A stretch of 64,000 nucleotides of DNA from Streptomyces pacificus (GTDB lineage: Bacteria > Actinomycetota > Actinomycetes > Streptomycetales > Streptomycetaceae): the NCBI RefSeq assembly GCF_011766325.1, contig NZ_BLLG01000006.1, positions 62,001 to 126,000 on the forward strand, written 5' to 3'. The translations under genes and the position numbers were made by a program. Positions within the stretch are counted from its first letter, which is position 1. Each line of letters begins with the position of its first letter. Under the pieces are notes generated by a model, which had not been told where the DNA came from, did no database searches, and worked only from the letters and a program-made list of their open reading frames with translations. This document shows, piece after piece, positions 8,168 to 17,133 of this stretch.

Positions 8168-9859
8168 TTAGCGGCCGGTGGCCAGCGAGTGCTGCTGGAA
8201 GGGCCGGAACGGCGGTATTTCGTTGGGGTCGACGTCCACACAGATCAGCGCGGGCGAAGTGGTGGCGTGGGCGCGGTTCAGGGCCGCGCCCAGCTCTCCG
8301 GCGGTACGGACCGTCGCCGTGGCCAGGCCGGGGAACATGGCGGCGACGCCGTCGCCGATGCGGGCCGGGCGGAAAACGTTGTAGGAGTAGTCACCGGAGA
8401 AAAACAGCTGCTCCCGAGTGGCGCACATGCCGTGCGCGTTGTTGTTGAGCACGACGAACGTGACGGGCAGGTCGTGTTCGATGGCGGTGTGCACTTCCAT
8501 GCCGTGCATGAAGAACGCCCCGTCGCCGGCGATGACGCAGGTGCGGCGGCCGGTCGCGAACGTGGCTCCGATCCCGGCCCCGAAGCTGTGCCCCATGCCG
8601 CCCATGCCGAGCGCGGCGATGAACCGGCCACCCGCGGGGACGTCGATGTGGTGGATCGCGACGGCCCCGGTGTTCCCCGCGTCGGCCACGACGTTCGCGC
8701 CGTGGGGCAGGGTGGACGCGACGACGAGTGCGGCGAGGCGCATGTCCAGCGGGGTGGCCGGCGGGAGTGTCCCCACGGTGGAGGGGCGCCGGGCCAGCGA
8801 TGCCGGGGCCATACCCCCGTCCTTGTCCAGCTCATGGGCCAGCAGAGTCAGTTCCTGGGCCATCGGCCCCTTGAGCTGCACCAGTTCCTCGTGTGCGTCG
8901 AGGAAGGGATCGCGGGCGTCGACGCACACCACCGGTACGCCCTTTAGGCGGTCGTGCAGGCCCGCTCCAGCCATCTGGGGCAGACGTGTACCGGCCAGGA
9001 GAACGGCGGACGCGCGCTCCACTGCCTCCTGCACCTCGGCGGGGCCGATCACGCCGACCACGCCCAGGTGGCGAGGGTCGCGAGAGTCGAAGACGTCCTT
9101 GGCATCCGGGACGACGGCGACCTGGGCGTCCAGTGACCGTGCCAGGCGGGCCAGTTGGGAACGGGCATCGGCCCGGGCGACCAGCTCGCCGGCGATCACC
9201 ACGACGCCGCCCTTGCGGCCTGACGCCACCCTCAGCAGGTCCGCTGCACGGGCGCGCCGGGTGCCTTCCGACAGCGGGGGTGCGGCCGGTTCGGCGGCCC
9301 CGGGCGAGTGCCACTGCGGGATCACGGCCTGCTGTACGTCCTTGGGCAGCAGGAGGACCGTGGGCCCGGGCGTCACAGGATCGGTCGCCGCGGCGAGGGC
9401 CCGCGGCAGTTCGTGGACGATTGATTCGGGATCGACCACGCGTACGCAGTGCACGGCCAACTCGGCGAACATCCGCGCGGCGTCGATCGATCCGGCCAGT
9501 CCACTGGTCTCCTGGAAGGAGCCGCGTCCGTCTAAACCGGTCTGCGGCTGCCCGATCAGTACGAGAGCCGGTACGTAGGAGGCCCTGAGCTCGGCGATGC
9601 CGGGTACCAGGTTCATCGCGCCGGCGCCCGAGGTGGAGGCGATCACGGGTACGCGCTGGGAGGCCCGGTGGTATCCGTCCGCCATGGTGGCCGCGGAGAA
9701 CTCGTGCTTGGCCACGACGCCGTGCGGGCCGGCCTGCGCATGGTGCAGGGCGTCGTAGAGGTCCTCGATGTTGGCGCCGCCGACTCCGAACACATGGTCG
9801 ACTCCCTGCCGGTGCAGGAACTCCACGATGAAGTCGACGACGCGGGGTGGATCCTTCAT
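8168..9859 (-). CDS. Thiamine diphosphate-dependent enzyme (acetolactate synthase-like)
   Basis: A protein of 563 residues with the three-domain build of the ThDP family. The N-terminal pyrimidine-binding domain carries the catalytic Glu in AKHEFSAATMADGYHRAS, the middle domain is Rossmann-like, and the C-terminal diphosphate domain has GDGAFFMHGMEVH...NNN. Such enzymes decarboxylate a 2-oxo acid and transfer the acyl carbanion to an acceptor. Here the acceptor could be an ACP-bound acyl chain or an aldehyde (inference). I chose the ATG at 9859 because GAGGGG lies about 8 bases upstream. A longer start at 9919 is possible. It begins the minus-strand operon with the SRPBCC and KAS III genes. 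Confidence 0.85.
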   Translation of the reverse strand: MKDPPRVVDFIVEFLHRQGVDHVFGVGGANIEDLYDALHHAQAGPHGVVAKHEFSAATMADGYHRASQRVPVIASTSGAGAMNLVPGIAELRASYVPALVLIGQPQTGLDGRGSFQETSGLAGSIDAARMFAELAVHCVRVVDPESIVHELPRALAAATDPVTPGPTVLLLPKDVQQAVIPQWHSPGAAEPAAPPLSEGTRRARAADLLRVASGRKGGVVVIAGELVARADARSQLARLARSLDAQVAVVPDAKDVFDSRDPRHLGVVGVIGPAEVQEAVERASAVLLAGTRLPQMAGAGLHDRLKGVPVVCVDARDPFLDAHEELVQLKGPMAQELTLLAHELDKDGGMAPASLARRPSTVGTLPPATPLDMRLAALVVASTLPHGANVVADAGNTGAVAIHHIDVPAGGRFIAALGMGGMGHSFGAGIGATFATGRRTCVIAGDGAFFMHGMEVHTAIEHDLPVTFVVLNNNAHGMCATREQLFFSGDYSYNVFRPARIGDGVAAMFPGLATATVRTAGELGAALNRAHATTSPALICVDVDPNEIPPFRPFQQHSLATGR

Positions 9860-9920
9860 GGCCGTCCCCTCGTCAGACGGTAGTTCGGCCATTACAAGGC
9901 GCTCGCTGACCGGGAGCAAG

Positions 9921-9936
9921 TGACATGGTTATGTCA
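9921..9936. promoter_or_regulatory. Palindrome in the divergent promoter, possible operator
   Basis: TGACATGGTTATGTCA has 6-bp arms and a 4-bp spacer. It lies between the divergent ThDP and ACP operons, beside a second palindrome, so it is a candidate binding site for the cluster regulator. Confidence 0.4.
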
Positions 9937-9951
9937 GAGGACAGGAACTGA

Positions 9952-9973
9952 CCGGCTAGTTCTCACTAGCCGG
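9952..9973. promoter_or_regulatory. Second palindrome in the divergent promoter
   Basis: Perfect 9-bp arms CCGGCTAGT / ACTAGCCGG flank TCTC. It is 15 bases from the other palindrome, and the two together cover the region where both divergent promoters must lie. It could be an operator or a short hairpin. Confidence 0.4.
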
Positions 9974-10107
9974 GACTCGCCCGGGGGCGGTGATCTGCCA
10001 TATGCGGTGGCGGACGACCGGCAGGGATCTGCCATGCAGGTCTGCCATGTGTTCCGTCACGCCGCGTCGTAGGTTCTCGGCCATCGACGAACGAAAGGCA
10101 AATCACC

Positions 10108-10359
10108 GTGATCACCGTCGCGACCGTCTGCTCCCTCATAGAGAAGAAGCTCGGCAGTAAGGCCGCGGGCCTGACCCTGGACGAGACCACGGCCTTCGAC
10201 TCCGTCGGTCTGTCCAGCCTCCAGATCGCCGACATCGTCTACACCATCGAGGACGACGCCGAGATCGAGTTCGATCCGAGCCAGGCGGCCAACGTCAAGA
10301 CCGTCGGTGACCTGGTCGCTCTGGTGGAGGCCACAAAGTCCGCCGGTGCGGCGGCATGA
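10108..10359 (+). CDS. Acyl carrier protein
   Basis: A stand-alone carrier protein of 83 residues. The phosphopantetheine attachment site is DSVGLSSLQIADIVY, where GLSSL replaces the usual GxDSL and Ser37 should take the arm. Hydrophobic helices I and III and the acidic helix II are recognisable. It starts at GTG 10108 with AAAGG upstream and overlaps the methyltransferase start by ATGA. It heads a long rightward operon, so chemistry on a carrier-bound acyl chain is expected from the genes that follow. Confidence 0.92.
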   Translation: MITVATVCSLIEKKLGSKAAGLTLDETTAFDSVGLSSLQIADIVYTIEDDAEIEFDPSQAANVKTVGDLVALVEATKSAGAAA

Positions 10360-11252
10360 CCGCCGCCCCCGTGTACCAGGGCGCCACCGCGGAGGCGATC
10401 AGGCACCACTACGACGTCTCCAACGACTTCTACGCCCTGTGGCTGGACAGCTCCCTCACCTACACCTGCGCCTTGTGGGACGACTCCGGCACCGGCCTGT
10501 CCGGTGTCGAGGAGACTCTGGAGAGCGCCCAGGCCCGCAAGCTGGACTACCTCATCGAGGGGGCCAAGGCGGCCGGCGCACGGAGCGTCCTGGACGTGGG
10601 CTGCGGCTGGGGAAGCCTGTTGAAGCGGCTGACCGGGATCTACGGCGTCGAGAACGCCGTCGGCCTCACTCTCAGCGACAGCCAGGCCAAACTGATGCGC
10701 GACGTCGCGCTGCCGGGTTCGGAGATCCGGGTGGAGAACTGGCGGGACCACCAGCCGGACGAGGGCTACGACGCGATCATCTCCATCGGCGCCTTCGAGC
10801 ACTTCGCCACCACCGGTCTGTCCCGGGCGGAGCGGGTCTCCGCCTACCGGGAGTTCTTCGAGCAGTGCTCCGCATGGCTGCCGACGCGCGGCCGGATCGC
10901 CCTCCAGACCAACATCAAGGGCAACAACACCGTGATGGACAAGGCCACCGTGCGTGAGCTCATGTTCATCATCAACACCATCTTCCCGGAGTCGGAGATC
11001 CCGGCGCTCTCCGAGATCGTCGAGTCCTCGGAGAAGCTCTTCGACGTCGTCTCGCTGCGGAACGACCCGGACCACTACGCCCGCACATGTGCCGAATGGC
11101 TGCGTCGGCTTACAGCGAACCGCGAGTCGGCAGTACGGCTGGCGGGCGAGCAGAACGTCCTCAACTACGAGAAGTACCTGGGTGCGAGCGTCCGGCACTT
11201 CGAGAACCGGCACCTGGGGTTGTCGAGGATCATCCTCGAAAAGAGGCGGTAG
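10356..11252 (+). CDS. SAM-dependent methyltransferase, cyclopropane fatty acid synthase type
   Basis: A protein of 298 residues with the CFA/mycolic acid cyclopropane synthase hallmarks: HHYDVSNDFYALWLDSSLTY at the N-terminus, SAM-binding VLDVGCGWGSLLKRL near residue 75 and AFEHF for the catalytic region. These enzymes methylate or cyclopropanate acyl-chain double bonds, but members in natural product clusters also perform C-methylation. A desaturase is encoded in the same operon and could provide the double bond. It overlaps the ACP gene by 4 bp and the oxidoreductase by 1 base (TAGTG). Confidence 0.87.
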   Translation: MTAAPVYQGATAEAIRHHYDVSNDFYALWLDSSLTYTCALWDDSGTGLSGVEETLESAQARKLDYLIEGAKAAGARSVLDVGCGWGSLLKRLTGIYGVENAVGLTLSDSQAKLMRDVALPGSEIRVENWRDHQPDEGYDAIISIGAFEHFATTGLSRAERVSAYREFFEQCSAWLPTRGRIALQTNIKGNNTVMDKATVRELMFIINTIFPESEIPALSEIVESSEKLFDVVSLRNDPDHYARTCAEWLRRLTANRESAVRLAGEQNVLNYEKYLGASVRHFENRHLGLSRIILEKRR

Positions 11253-12577
11253 TGGGTACAGGCAAGCACGTCGTCTACTGGCACGAGACCGAATCTGTCA
11301 CCCCCGAACCGCCGCTGCGTGACACCACTGACTGCGATGTCGCCATCGTCGGCGGCGGATACACCGGCCTGTGGGCCGCTTACTTCCTCAAGGAGGCCGA
11401 GCCCGCGCTCGACATCCGCGTCGTCGAGGCCCAGCACTCCGGGTACGGGGCGTCCGGCCGCGCCGACGGATTCGTCACGCCGACCATCGGCAAGGACATC
11501 CAGGCACTGGTGCGGGAGTTCGGCACGCGTCGCGCCCTGGAGGCGTCGCAGGCCGTGGGGCGGTCCATTCTGGAAATCGGCCGATTCCTGCGCCGTAACG
11601 AGATCGATGCGGGATATGAGGCCAACGACTACCTGATGGTCGCTACCGGTACGGCCCAGCTGCGCCGGCTGCGCCAGGATCGGGAACTGGCATCCAGGAT
11701 CGCCGGCAGGGAGCAGCCCGAGATCCTGACGGCCGCGCAGGCACAGGACGTCATCGGCTCCCCCGCCGTGCTGGGCGCTCTGCGGACCGGGGGAGCGCTG
11801 GTGAACCCGTTCAAGCTGGTCCGCGGTCTGGCGAAGGTCGTCAAGGAGCGCGGCGTCACCGTGTACGAGAACACACCCGTGCTGCGCGTGCTGCCCGGGG
11901 CATGCCCCACGGTCGTCACGCCCGGCGGCCGGGTGACCGCTGACAAGGTGATCATCGCGGCGAACGCGCACCAGTTCACGTTCGCGCCGTTCCGGAACAA
12001 GATGGTGCCGATCTGGAGCTACGCGATGGTGAGCGAGCCGCTCACCCAGGAGCAGCTCGACCGGGTCGCCTGGGCGGGCCGCGAGGGCATGGTTGAGGCG
12101 AAGACGTTCCTGACCTGTGCCCGGTTCACGGCCGACAACCGGCTGATGTTCGCCGGCGGCCCCGCCCTCTACTTCATGGGACGCGACATGCGCCGACGGA
12201 GGATGAACGACCAGCGCGCCTACCGGGCGCTGCGCGATGAGTTCCACCGATTCTTCCCGATGTGGGGCGATGTGGATTTCAGCTACGCCTACGGCGGCAC
12301 CATCGACGTCACCCGGGACTACGCCCCGCACTTCGGGCGGCTCACAGGCACCGACGTCTTCTACGGCTATGGCTTCAACGGCAACGGTATCGCCGCCACC
12401 CACACCGGTGGAAAGGTGCTGCGCGACCTCGTTCTGGGCAAGGACTCCGAGTACACACGGCTGCTGTACGTCGATGACGAGCACCGCAAGCAGCGCAGCT
12501 TCCCGCCGGATCCGCTGCTGTACGTCGGCGCCCGCGCCACCACGAGGCTCATGGAGTGGAAAGAGTCCCGGGCATGA
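11252..12577 (+). CDS. FAD-dependent oxidoreductase (D-amino acid oxidase/PuuB family)
   Basis: A protein of 441 residues starting at GTG 11252. The dinucleotide-binding motif VAIVGGGYTGLWAAYFLKEA lies near residue 30 and the C-terminal FAD closing motif GYGFNGNGIAATHTGGKV near residue 370. The YWHETESV...PPL lead is typical of gamma-glutamylputrescine oxidase-like enzymes, which oxidise amines or imines. In this cluster it may oxidise the amine set up by the aminotransferase (inference). Start and stop both overlap neighbours. Confidence 0.83.
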   Translation: MGTGKHVVYWHETESVTPEPPLRDTTDCDVAIVGGGYTGLWAAYFLKEAEPALDIRVVEAQHSGYGASGRADGFVTPTIGKDIQALVREFGTRRALEASQAVGRSILEIGRFLRRNEIDAGYEANDYLMVATGTAQLRRLRQDRELASRIAGREQPEILTAAQAQDVIGSPAVLGALRTGGALVNPFKLVRGLAKVVKERGVTVYENTPVLRVLPGACPTVVTPGGRVTADKVIIAANAHQFTFAPFRNKMVPIWSYAMVSEPLTQEQLDRVAWAGREGMVEAKTFLTCARFTADNRLMFAGGPALYFMGRDMRRRRMNDQRAYRALRDEFHRFFPMWGDVDFSYAYGGTIDVTRDYAPHFGRLTGTDVFYGYGFNGNGIAATHTGGKVLRDLVLGKDSEYTRLLYVDDEHRKQRSFPPDPLLYVGARATTRLMEWKESRA

Positions 12578-13593
12578 CCGAACCGGCTTGCACCGTGCTG
12601 TTGACCGGTGCCTCCGGCGTCGTCGGCCAGGCCGTCCTACGGGAGGCACCCGGCCGGCCCGTCCGGATCGTCTCCATGGCCCGGCCGGGCGGCACCGCCC
12701 TGCCGCCCGGCCATGACGAGGTCTTGGGCGCCGACCTGACGCGGCCCCGCTTCGGCCTTGACGAGGACAGCTACGCGGCCCTGGCCCGTGACGTCGACAC
12801 CGTCATCCACTCGGCTGGGCTGACCGAGTGGGGGCTGCCCTACGAGCGGTACAAGCCGGCCAACGTCGACGGGACCCGCCGTGTGATCGAGTTCGCCGAA
12901 CACGCCTGCGCCACAGTCCACTTCATGAGCACCGCTTTCGTCGCCGCGCTCTTCACGGACGCCCCGCACCAGCTCAGCGACACCAACGTGACAATGAACT
13001 ACGTCCGTTCCAAACTGCGCTCCGAGCAGATGCTGCGCGACAGCGGCGTCCGGTACACCGTGTTCCGGCCCACCAACCTGATCGGTGACTCGGCCACCGG
13101 CTGGACGTCGCGTGGCCAGATCGTGCAGCTGATGTCCGACTGGATCTGCCGTGGCCGGGCGCCGTTCATCCCCGTCCACCAGGGCAACCGGATCGATATC
13201 GTGCCGCAGGACCTGCTCGCGAAGGCCGTGTTGCGGGCTGTCGAACTGGGCGACGACGGGGGCTCGTTCTGGGTTACCTACGGCGACGAGGCCATGGACA
13301 TGGAGCGGGCCGTCGAGATGTGCGTCAAGCACGCGTCCGCCCTCGGGCGGACCCTCGGCCCGATCCCGGTCACCGACCCGGACGCCCTCGACCCCGAGGC
13401 GCTGCTCCGGTTGCCTCCGCTGGCCCGCTCGTACCTGTCGGTGCTGCGGGATGTCAGTGAGGTGACGCGGTGCAGCGGTGGTGTTCTGCCGACGTCCATG
13501 CCCGAACTGCGCGCGCGGTACGACGTTCCGCACATCCAGGACACCGACGCCTACCTGCGGACGCTTGAGTACGCCTCCGCCCACCTCAGCTAG
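12574..13593 (+). CDS. Thioester reductase-like NAD(P)-dependent SDR
   Basis: A protein of 339 residues of the extended SDR type: TVLLTGASGVVGQAVLRE nucleotide-binding motif at the N-terminus and a catalytic Tyr-Lys in NYVRSKLRSEQML. The downstream FRPTNLIGDSATGW region is typical of thioester reductase domains of carboxylic acid reductases and NRPS release modules. A free-standing version would release an ACP-bound chain as aldehyde. An epimerase or 3-beta-hydroxysteroid dehydrogenase-like activity is an alternative. It starts at ATG 12574 with a 4-bp overlap. Confidence 0.78.
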   Translation: MTEPACTVLLTGASGVVGQAVLREAPGRPVRIVSMARPGGTALPPGHDEVLGADLTRPRFGLDEDSYAALARDVDTVIHSAGLTEWGLPYERYKPANVDGTRRVIEFAEHACATVHFMSTAFVAALFTDAPHQLSDTNVTMNYVRSKLRSEQMLRDSGVRYTVFRPTNLIGDSATGWTSRGQIVQLMSDWICRGRAPFIPVHQGNRIDIVPQDLLAKAVLRAVELGDDGGSFWVTYGDEAMDMERAVEMCVKHASALGRTLGPIPVTDPDALDPEALLRLPPLARSYLSVLRDVSEVTRCSGGVLPTSMPELRARYDVPHIQDTDAYLRTLEYASAHLS

Positions 13594-13604
13594 AGAGGAC
13601 GCAC

Positions 13605-14519
13605 GTGAACGAGGAGTGCAAGCCCCCCAGGCTCGATAGCGTCATCGCGGTGGTTACTGGTGCCAGCCGTGGCGTAGGCCGCGGCATAGCTCTGGCCCTC
13701 GGTGAGGCCGGGGCCACGGTGTACGTCACCGGGCGCAGCACCCGTGGCGAGGGCCGCACCGAGGGCCTGCCCGGCACGGTCGACGACACCGCGGACGAGG
13801 TCGGCGCCCGGGGCGGCACCGGCATCGCGGTGCGTTGCGACCACCGCTCGAACGCGGACAACCAGGCCCTCGCCGACCGGATCCGCGCCGAACACGGCGG
13901 CCTGGACCTGCTGGTGAACAACGCCTGGGCAGGGTACGAGCGCTCCGCCGACGTACGGTTCGACGCGCCGTACTGGGACCAGCCCATGTGGCGGTACGAG
14001 CTGTGCGAGGGGTCGCTGCGCGCCCAGTACGACATCACGCGGCTGCTGACCCCGATGATGTTCGAGCGGCCGAACGGGCTGATCGTCGGCATCGGCTTCA
14101 CCGAGGGGGACACCTATCTCGGGCAGGCGGCGTACGACGTCTTCAAGGCCGCCAACGACCGGTTGAGCAAGGCGTTCGCGGCCGACCTGCGCAAGAAGAG
14201 GGTCGCGGCGCTCTCCCTGCACCCCGGCTTCGTCCGTACCGAGCGGGTCGAGGCAGCCTGGGACGCGCTGGGCGACGGCCCGGCCGCAGTGGCGCACTCC
14301 CCCGAGTACGTGGGCCGCGCCATCGCCCACCTGGCGGCCGACTCCACGGTGCGGGAACGGTCGGGCCAGGTCCTCACGGTCGGCGGTCTCGCCGACGAGT
14401 ACGGCTTCACCGATGTCGACGGGCGGCGGCTGTCAGCCTTCCGGCTGGAGGGCCGGATGAGTCTTGCCACGCGGATGGACCGGCTGAACAGAGTCGTGGC
14501 GCGGGGGACCGCCTCCTGA
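13605..14519 (+). CDS. Short-chain dehydrogenase/reductase
   Basis: A protein of 304 residues with the classical SDR pattern: VVTGASRGVGRGIALALGEA near the N-terminus, LLVNNAW and the catalytic YDVFK (AAYDVFKAANDRL). It is slightly longer than typical SDRs, with a tail (SAFRLEGRMSLATRMDRLN). The substrate is not evident. Its place in the operon suggests a reduction or oxidation step on the cluster's intermediate. Confidence 0.85.
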   Translation: MNEECKPPRLDSVIAVVTGASRGVGRGIALALGEAGATVYVTGRSTRGEGRTEGLPGTVDDTADEVGARGGTGIAVRCDHRSNADNQALADRIRAEHGGLDLLVNNAWAGYERSADVRFDAPYWDQPMWRYELCEGSLRAQYDITRLLTPMMFERPNGLIVGIGFTEGDTYLGQAAYDVFKAANDRLSKAFAADLRKKRVAALSLHPGFVRTERVEAAWDALGDGPAAVAHSPEYVGRAIAHLAADSTVRERSGQVLTVGGLADEYGFTDVDGRRLSAFRLEGRMSLATRMDRLNRVVARGTAS

Positions 14520-14592
14520 CCTGCCTGCGGGCCGCGCGCCACACAGCCACACAGCACGATCACCCCACGGGAAACAGCGAACAGGAGTAGGC

Positions 14593-16062
14593 ATGGGCAG
14601 GGGAGCAGTCCCGTCCACTGCGGGCCGGACGACGGGAGCGACGGGCAAGGCGGCAGGCCTGGTGCTCGCCGTGACGTGCGGCGCACAGTTCATGGTCATC
14701 ATCGACGACACCGTCGTCGCGATGGCGCTGCCGACGATCCGCACGGCATTGGACTTCGATCAGGCGTCGCTGGCCTGGGTCGTCGACGCGTACATGCTGC
14801 TGTTCGGTGGCTTCCTCGTGCTCGGTGGCCGGTGCGCGGACCTCTTCGGCCGACGCAAGGTGTTCCTCACCGGCCTCGGTGTCTTCACCGTGGCGTCGCT
14901 GGCCTGCGGTCTAGCCACCACGTCCGAGATGCTGATCGTCTCGCGAGGCGCTCAGGGCTTCGGCGCGGCACTGCTCAGTCCGGCCGCCCTGTCCATCCTG
15001 ATCAACGTATTTACCGAGGCGAAGGAACGACGCAGGGCCCTCGGCGTGTGGGGCGGCCTCACCGGCATCTCCGGAGTCTCCGGTGTGCTTCTTGGCGGTG
15101 TCATCACCGACGCCATCGACTGGCGCTGGGTGTTCTTCATCAACATTCCGATCGGCATTCTGCTGTTCGCGCTCGTTCTGCGGCCCGCCTTGGCCGACCG
15201 GGTGGCTCCAGCCAAGGGGACGTCAACCGACACCACCGGCGCCTTGCTCATCACGTCCGCGCTGCTGCTGCTCGTCTACACCGTGATCAGTACCAGTCAC
15301 CGCCCGTGGGGCTCCACCGCCACCATCGCCGGCCTCATCGGCTCCGTCCTGCTGCTGATCGGCTTCGTCTTCAGGGAGCTGCAGACCCCGCAGCCCTTGA
15401 TTCGGCTGAGCATCTTCGCCAACCGGCAGATTGCCGCGGCGAACGTGATGATGCTGCTCACCGCATCCGGTCTGTACGGGATCTTCTTCTTCCTGACCCA
15501 GTACATGCAGCTCCTGCAGGGTTGGTCCCCCCTACGGGCCGGGCTTTCGTGGGCGCCGTTCGGCGTGACCATGGCCGTGTTCTCGGGTATCGCGATCCAA
15601 CTCCTGCCGAAGCTCGGTAGCCGCGTCCTGTGCCTGCTCGGACTGGCCACGGCGACCGTCGGACTCGGCCTGCTGATGGGCGCGCCCGCCAAGGCCTCGT
15701 ACGTTTCGGACATCCTGCCCACGCTGCTGCTGTGCGCCGCCGGATACGGGCTGGCGATGGTGCCGCTGGTGGTGGCCGCGGTGAGCGGCGTGGCCAAGTC
15801 GGACTCCGGAGCGGCCTCCGGGGTCCTCAACACGGGCCAGCAGATCGGTGGCGCCACCGGCCTCGCCGTGCTGGCCGCACTCGCCAGCAGCCGCCTGGAC
15901 GACGAGATGGCCGCGGGCAAGGCGATGCCCGACGCCCTGCTGGCGAGTTTCCACTCGGCGTTCCTCGTTGGCACGGTGCTCAGTGCCTGCGCCGCCTTGC
16001 TCGCGCTGGTCCTGCCTGCTCTGCGCACGGAGTTCGACCCGGAGAGGACCTCGGGCGTCTGA
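14593..16062 (+). CDS. MFS transporter, DHA2 (14-TM) drug exporter type
   Basis: A membrane protein of 489 residues with about 14 hydrophobic segments. It has the DHA2-type signature near TM1 (MVIIDDTVVAMALPTI), the loop motif GGRCADLFGRRKVF between TM2 and TM3 and motif C-like GLTGISGVSGVLLGGVI. Its usual role is proton-driven drug export. Here it most likely exports the cluster's product and gives self-resistance. Confidence 0.9.
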   Translation: MGRGAVPSTAGRTTGATGKAAGLVLAVTCGAQFMVIIDDTVVAMALPTIRTALDFDQASLAWVVDAYMLLFGGFLVLGGRCADLFGRRKVFLTGLGVFTVASLACGLATTSEMLIVSRGAQGFGAALLSPAALSILINVFTEAKERRRALGVWGGLTGISGVSGVLLGGVITDAIDWRWVFFINIPIGILLFALVLRPALADRVAPAKGTSTDTTGALLITSALLLLVYTVISTSHRPWGSTATIAGLIGSVLLLIGFVFRELQTPQPLIRLSIFANRQIAAANVMMLLTASGLYGIFFFLTQYMQLLQGWSPLRAGLSWAPFGVTMAVFSGIAIQLLPKLGSRVLCLLGLATATVGLGLLMGAPAKASYVSDILPTLLLCAAGYGLAMVPLVVAAVSGVAKSDSGAASGVLNTGQQIGGATGLAVLAALASSRLDDEMAAGKAMPDALLASFHSAFLVGTVLSACAALLALVLPALRTEFDPERTSGV

Positions 16063-16122
16063 TACTCCCCGGACTGTCACGCCGGGTGCAATACCACCTG
16101 AATACTGAGGGGAAGAGGGGAT

Positions 16123-17133
16123 ATGGACGGCAGGGAACATCGCTGGTACATGCTCGCGGTATCCATGGTCCCACTGCTCGCACTCGGCGTCGCCATGGTG
16201 CTGGCATGGAACAGCGTCTTCGGATGGACCGATGTCCTGGTGACGGCCATCATGTACGTGATCTCCGGCATCGGTATCTCGACCGGCTATCACCGCATGC
16301 TGACGCATCGCGCGTTCGAGACGTACAAGCCGATCCGGGTGGGGCTCGCGACGGCCGGTGTGATGGCGGGCCAGGGGCCGCCGATCATCTGGGCGGCCCA
16401 CCACCGCAAGCACCACCGGGTCGCCGACAAGGAGGGGGACCCGCACAGCCCGCACCTGGGCTTCGAGCCCGGTTTCAAAGGCGCTCTCGCCGGCATGTGG
16501 CATGCCCACCTCGGCTGGCTGTTCAACTCGAAGCTCAGCTCCGACCCGATCCGCTACTGCCCAGACCTGGTCCGGGAGAAGTCGCTCCGCCGGCTGAGCG
16601 AGAACTTCCTGGCCGTCGTCGCCGTCGGCATCCTGCTGCCCGGCCTGATCGCGTTCACGGTGACCGGCGGCTCCGTCCAGGCGCTGTTCACCGGCATCCT
16701 GTGGGGCGGCCTGGTCCGGATCTTCCTGATCAACCACATGACATACGCGGTCAACTCGATCGGCCACTACTTCGGCAGGCGCCGCTTCTCCACGACAGAC
16801 GAGTCCCGGAACGTCGCATGGCTGGCCCTCCCCTCGTTCGGCGAGGCCTGGCACAACAACCACCACGCCTTCCCGCGGTCCGCCCGGCACGGTATGAAGT
16901 GGTATGAGGTCGACCTCTCCGCGATCTTCATCTGGAGCCTGGAGAAGACCCGGCTGGCCTGGAACATCATCCGGATCGACCCCGAGCGCATGACGATGCG
17001 GGAGGCCGGGATCAGCCGGGTGAGAGGCAGCATGCTCAGCCGGCAGGAGCTCCTGGTCAGCCAGCAGAAGATCGTCCCGATGGCGGAGCGGGCCCGCGGA
17101 GGCTCGGGCATCTCCCTCGTGGACGTGGAGTGA
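16123..17133 (+). CDS. Membrane acyl desaturase
   Basis: A protein of 336 residues with the three His boxes of the stearoyl-CoA desaturase family: HRMLTH, HHRKHH and HNNHH, plus four or so hydrophobic segments. The di-iron enzyme inserts a double bond into an acyl-CoA or acyl-ACP. An upstream AGGGGAAGAGGGG stretch gives a strong ribosome binding site. It overlaps the AMP-ligase gene, so both probably work on the same fatty acid. Confidence 0.9.
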   Translation: MDGREHRWYMLAVSMVPLLALGVAMVLAWNSVFGWTDVLVTAIMYVISGIGISTGYHRMLTHRAFETYKPIRVGLATAGVMAGQGPPIIWAAHHRKHHRVADKEGDPHSPHLGFEPGFKGALAGMWHAHLGWLFNSKLSSDPIRYCPDLVREKSLRRLSENFLAVVAVGILLPGLIAFTVTGGSVQALFTGILWGGLVRIFLINHMTYAVNSIGHYFGRRRFSTTDESRNVAWLALPSFGEAWHNNHHAFPRSARHGMKWYEVDLSAIFIWSLEKTRLAWNIIRIDPERMTMREAGISRVRGSMLSRQELLVSQQKIVPMAERARGGSGISLVDVE

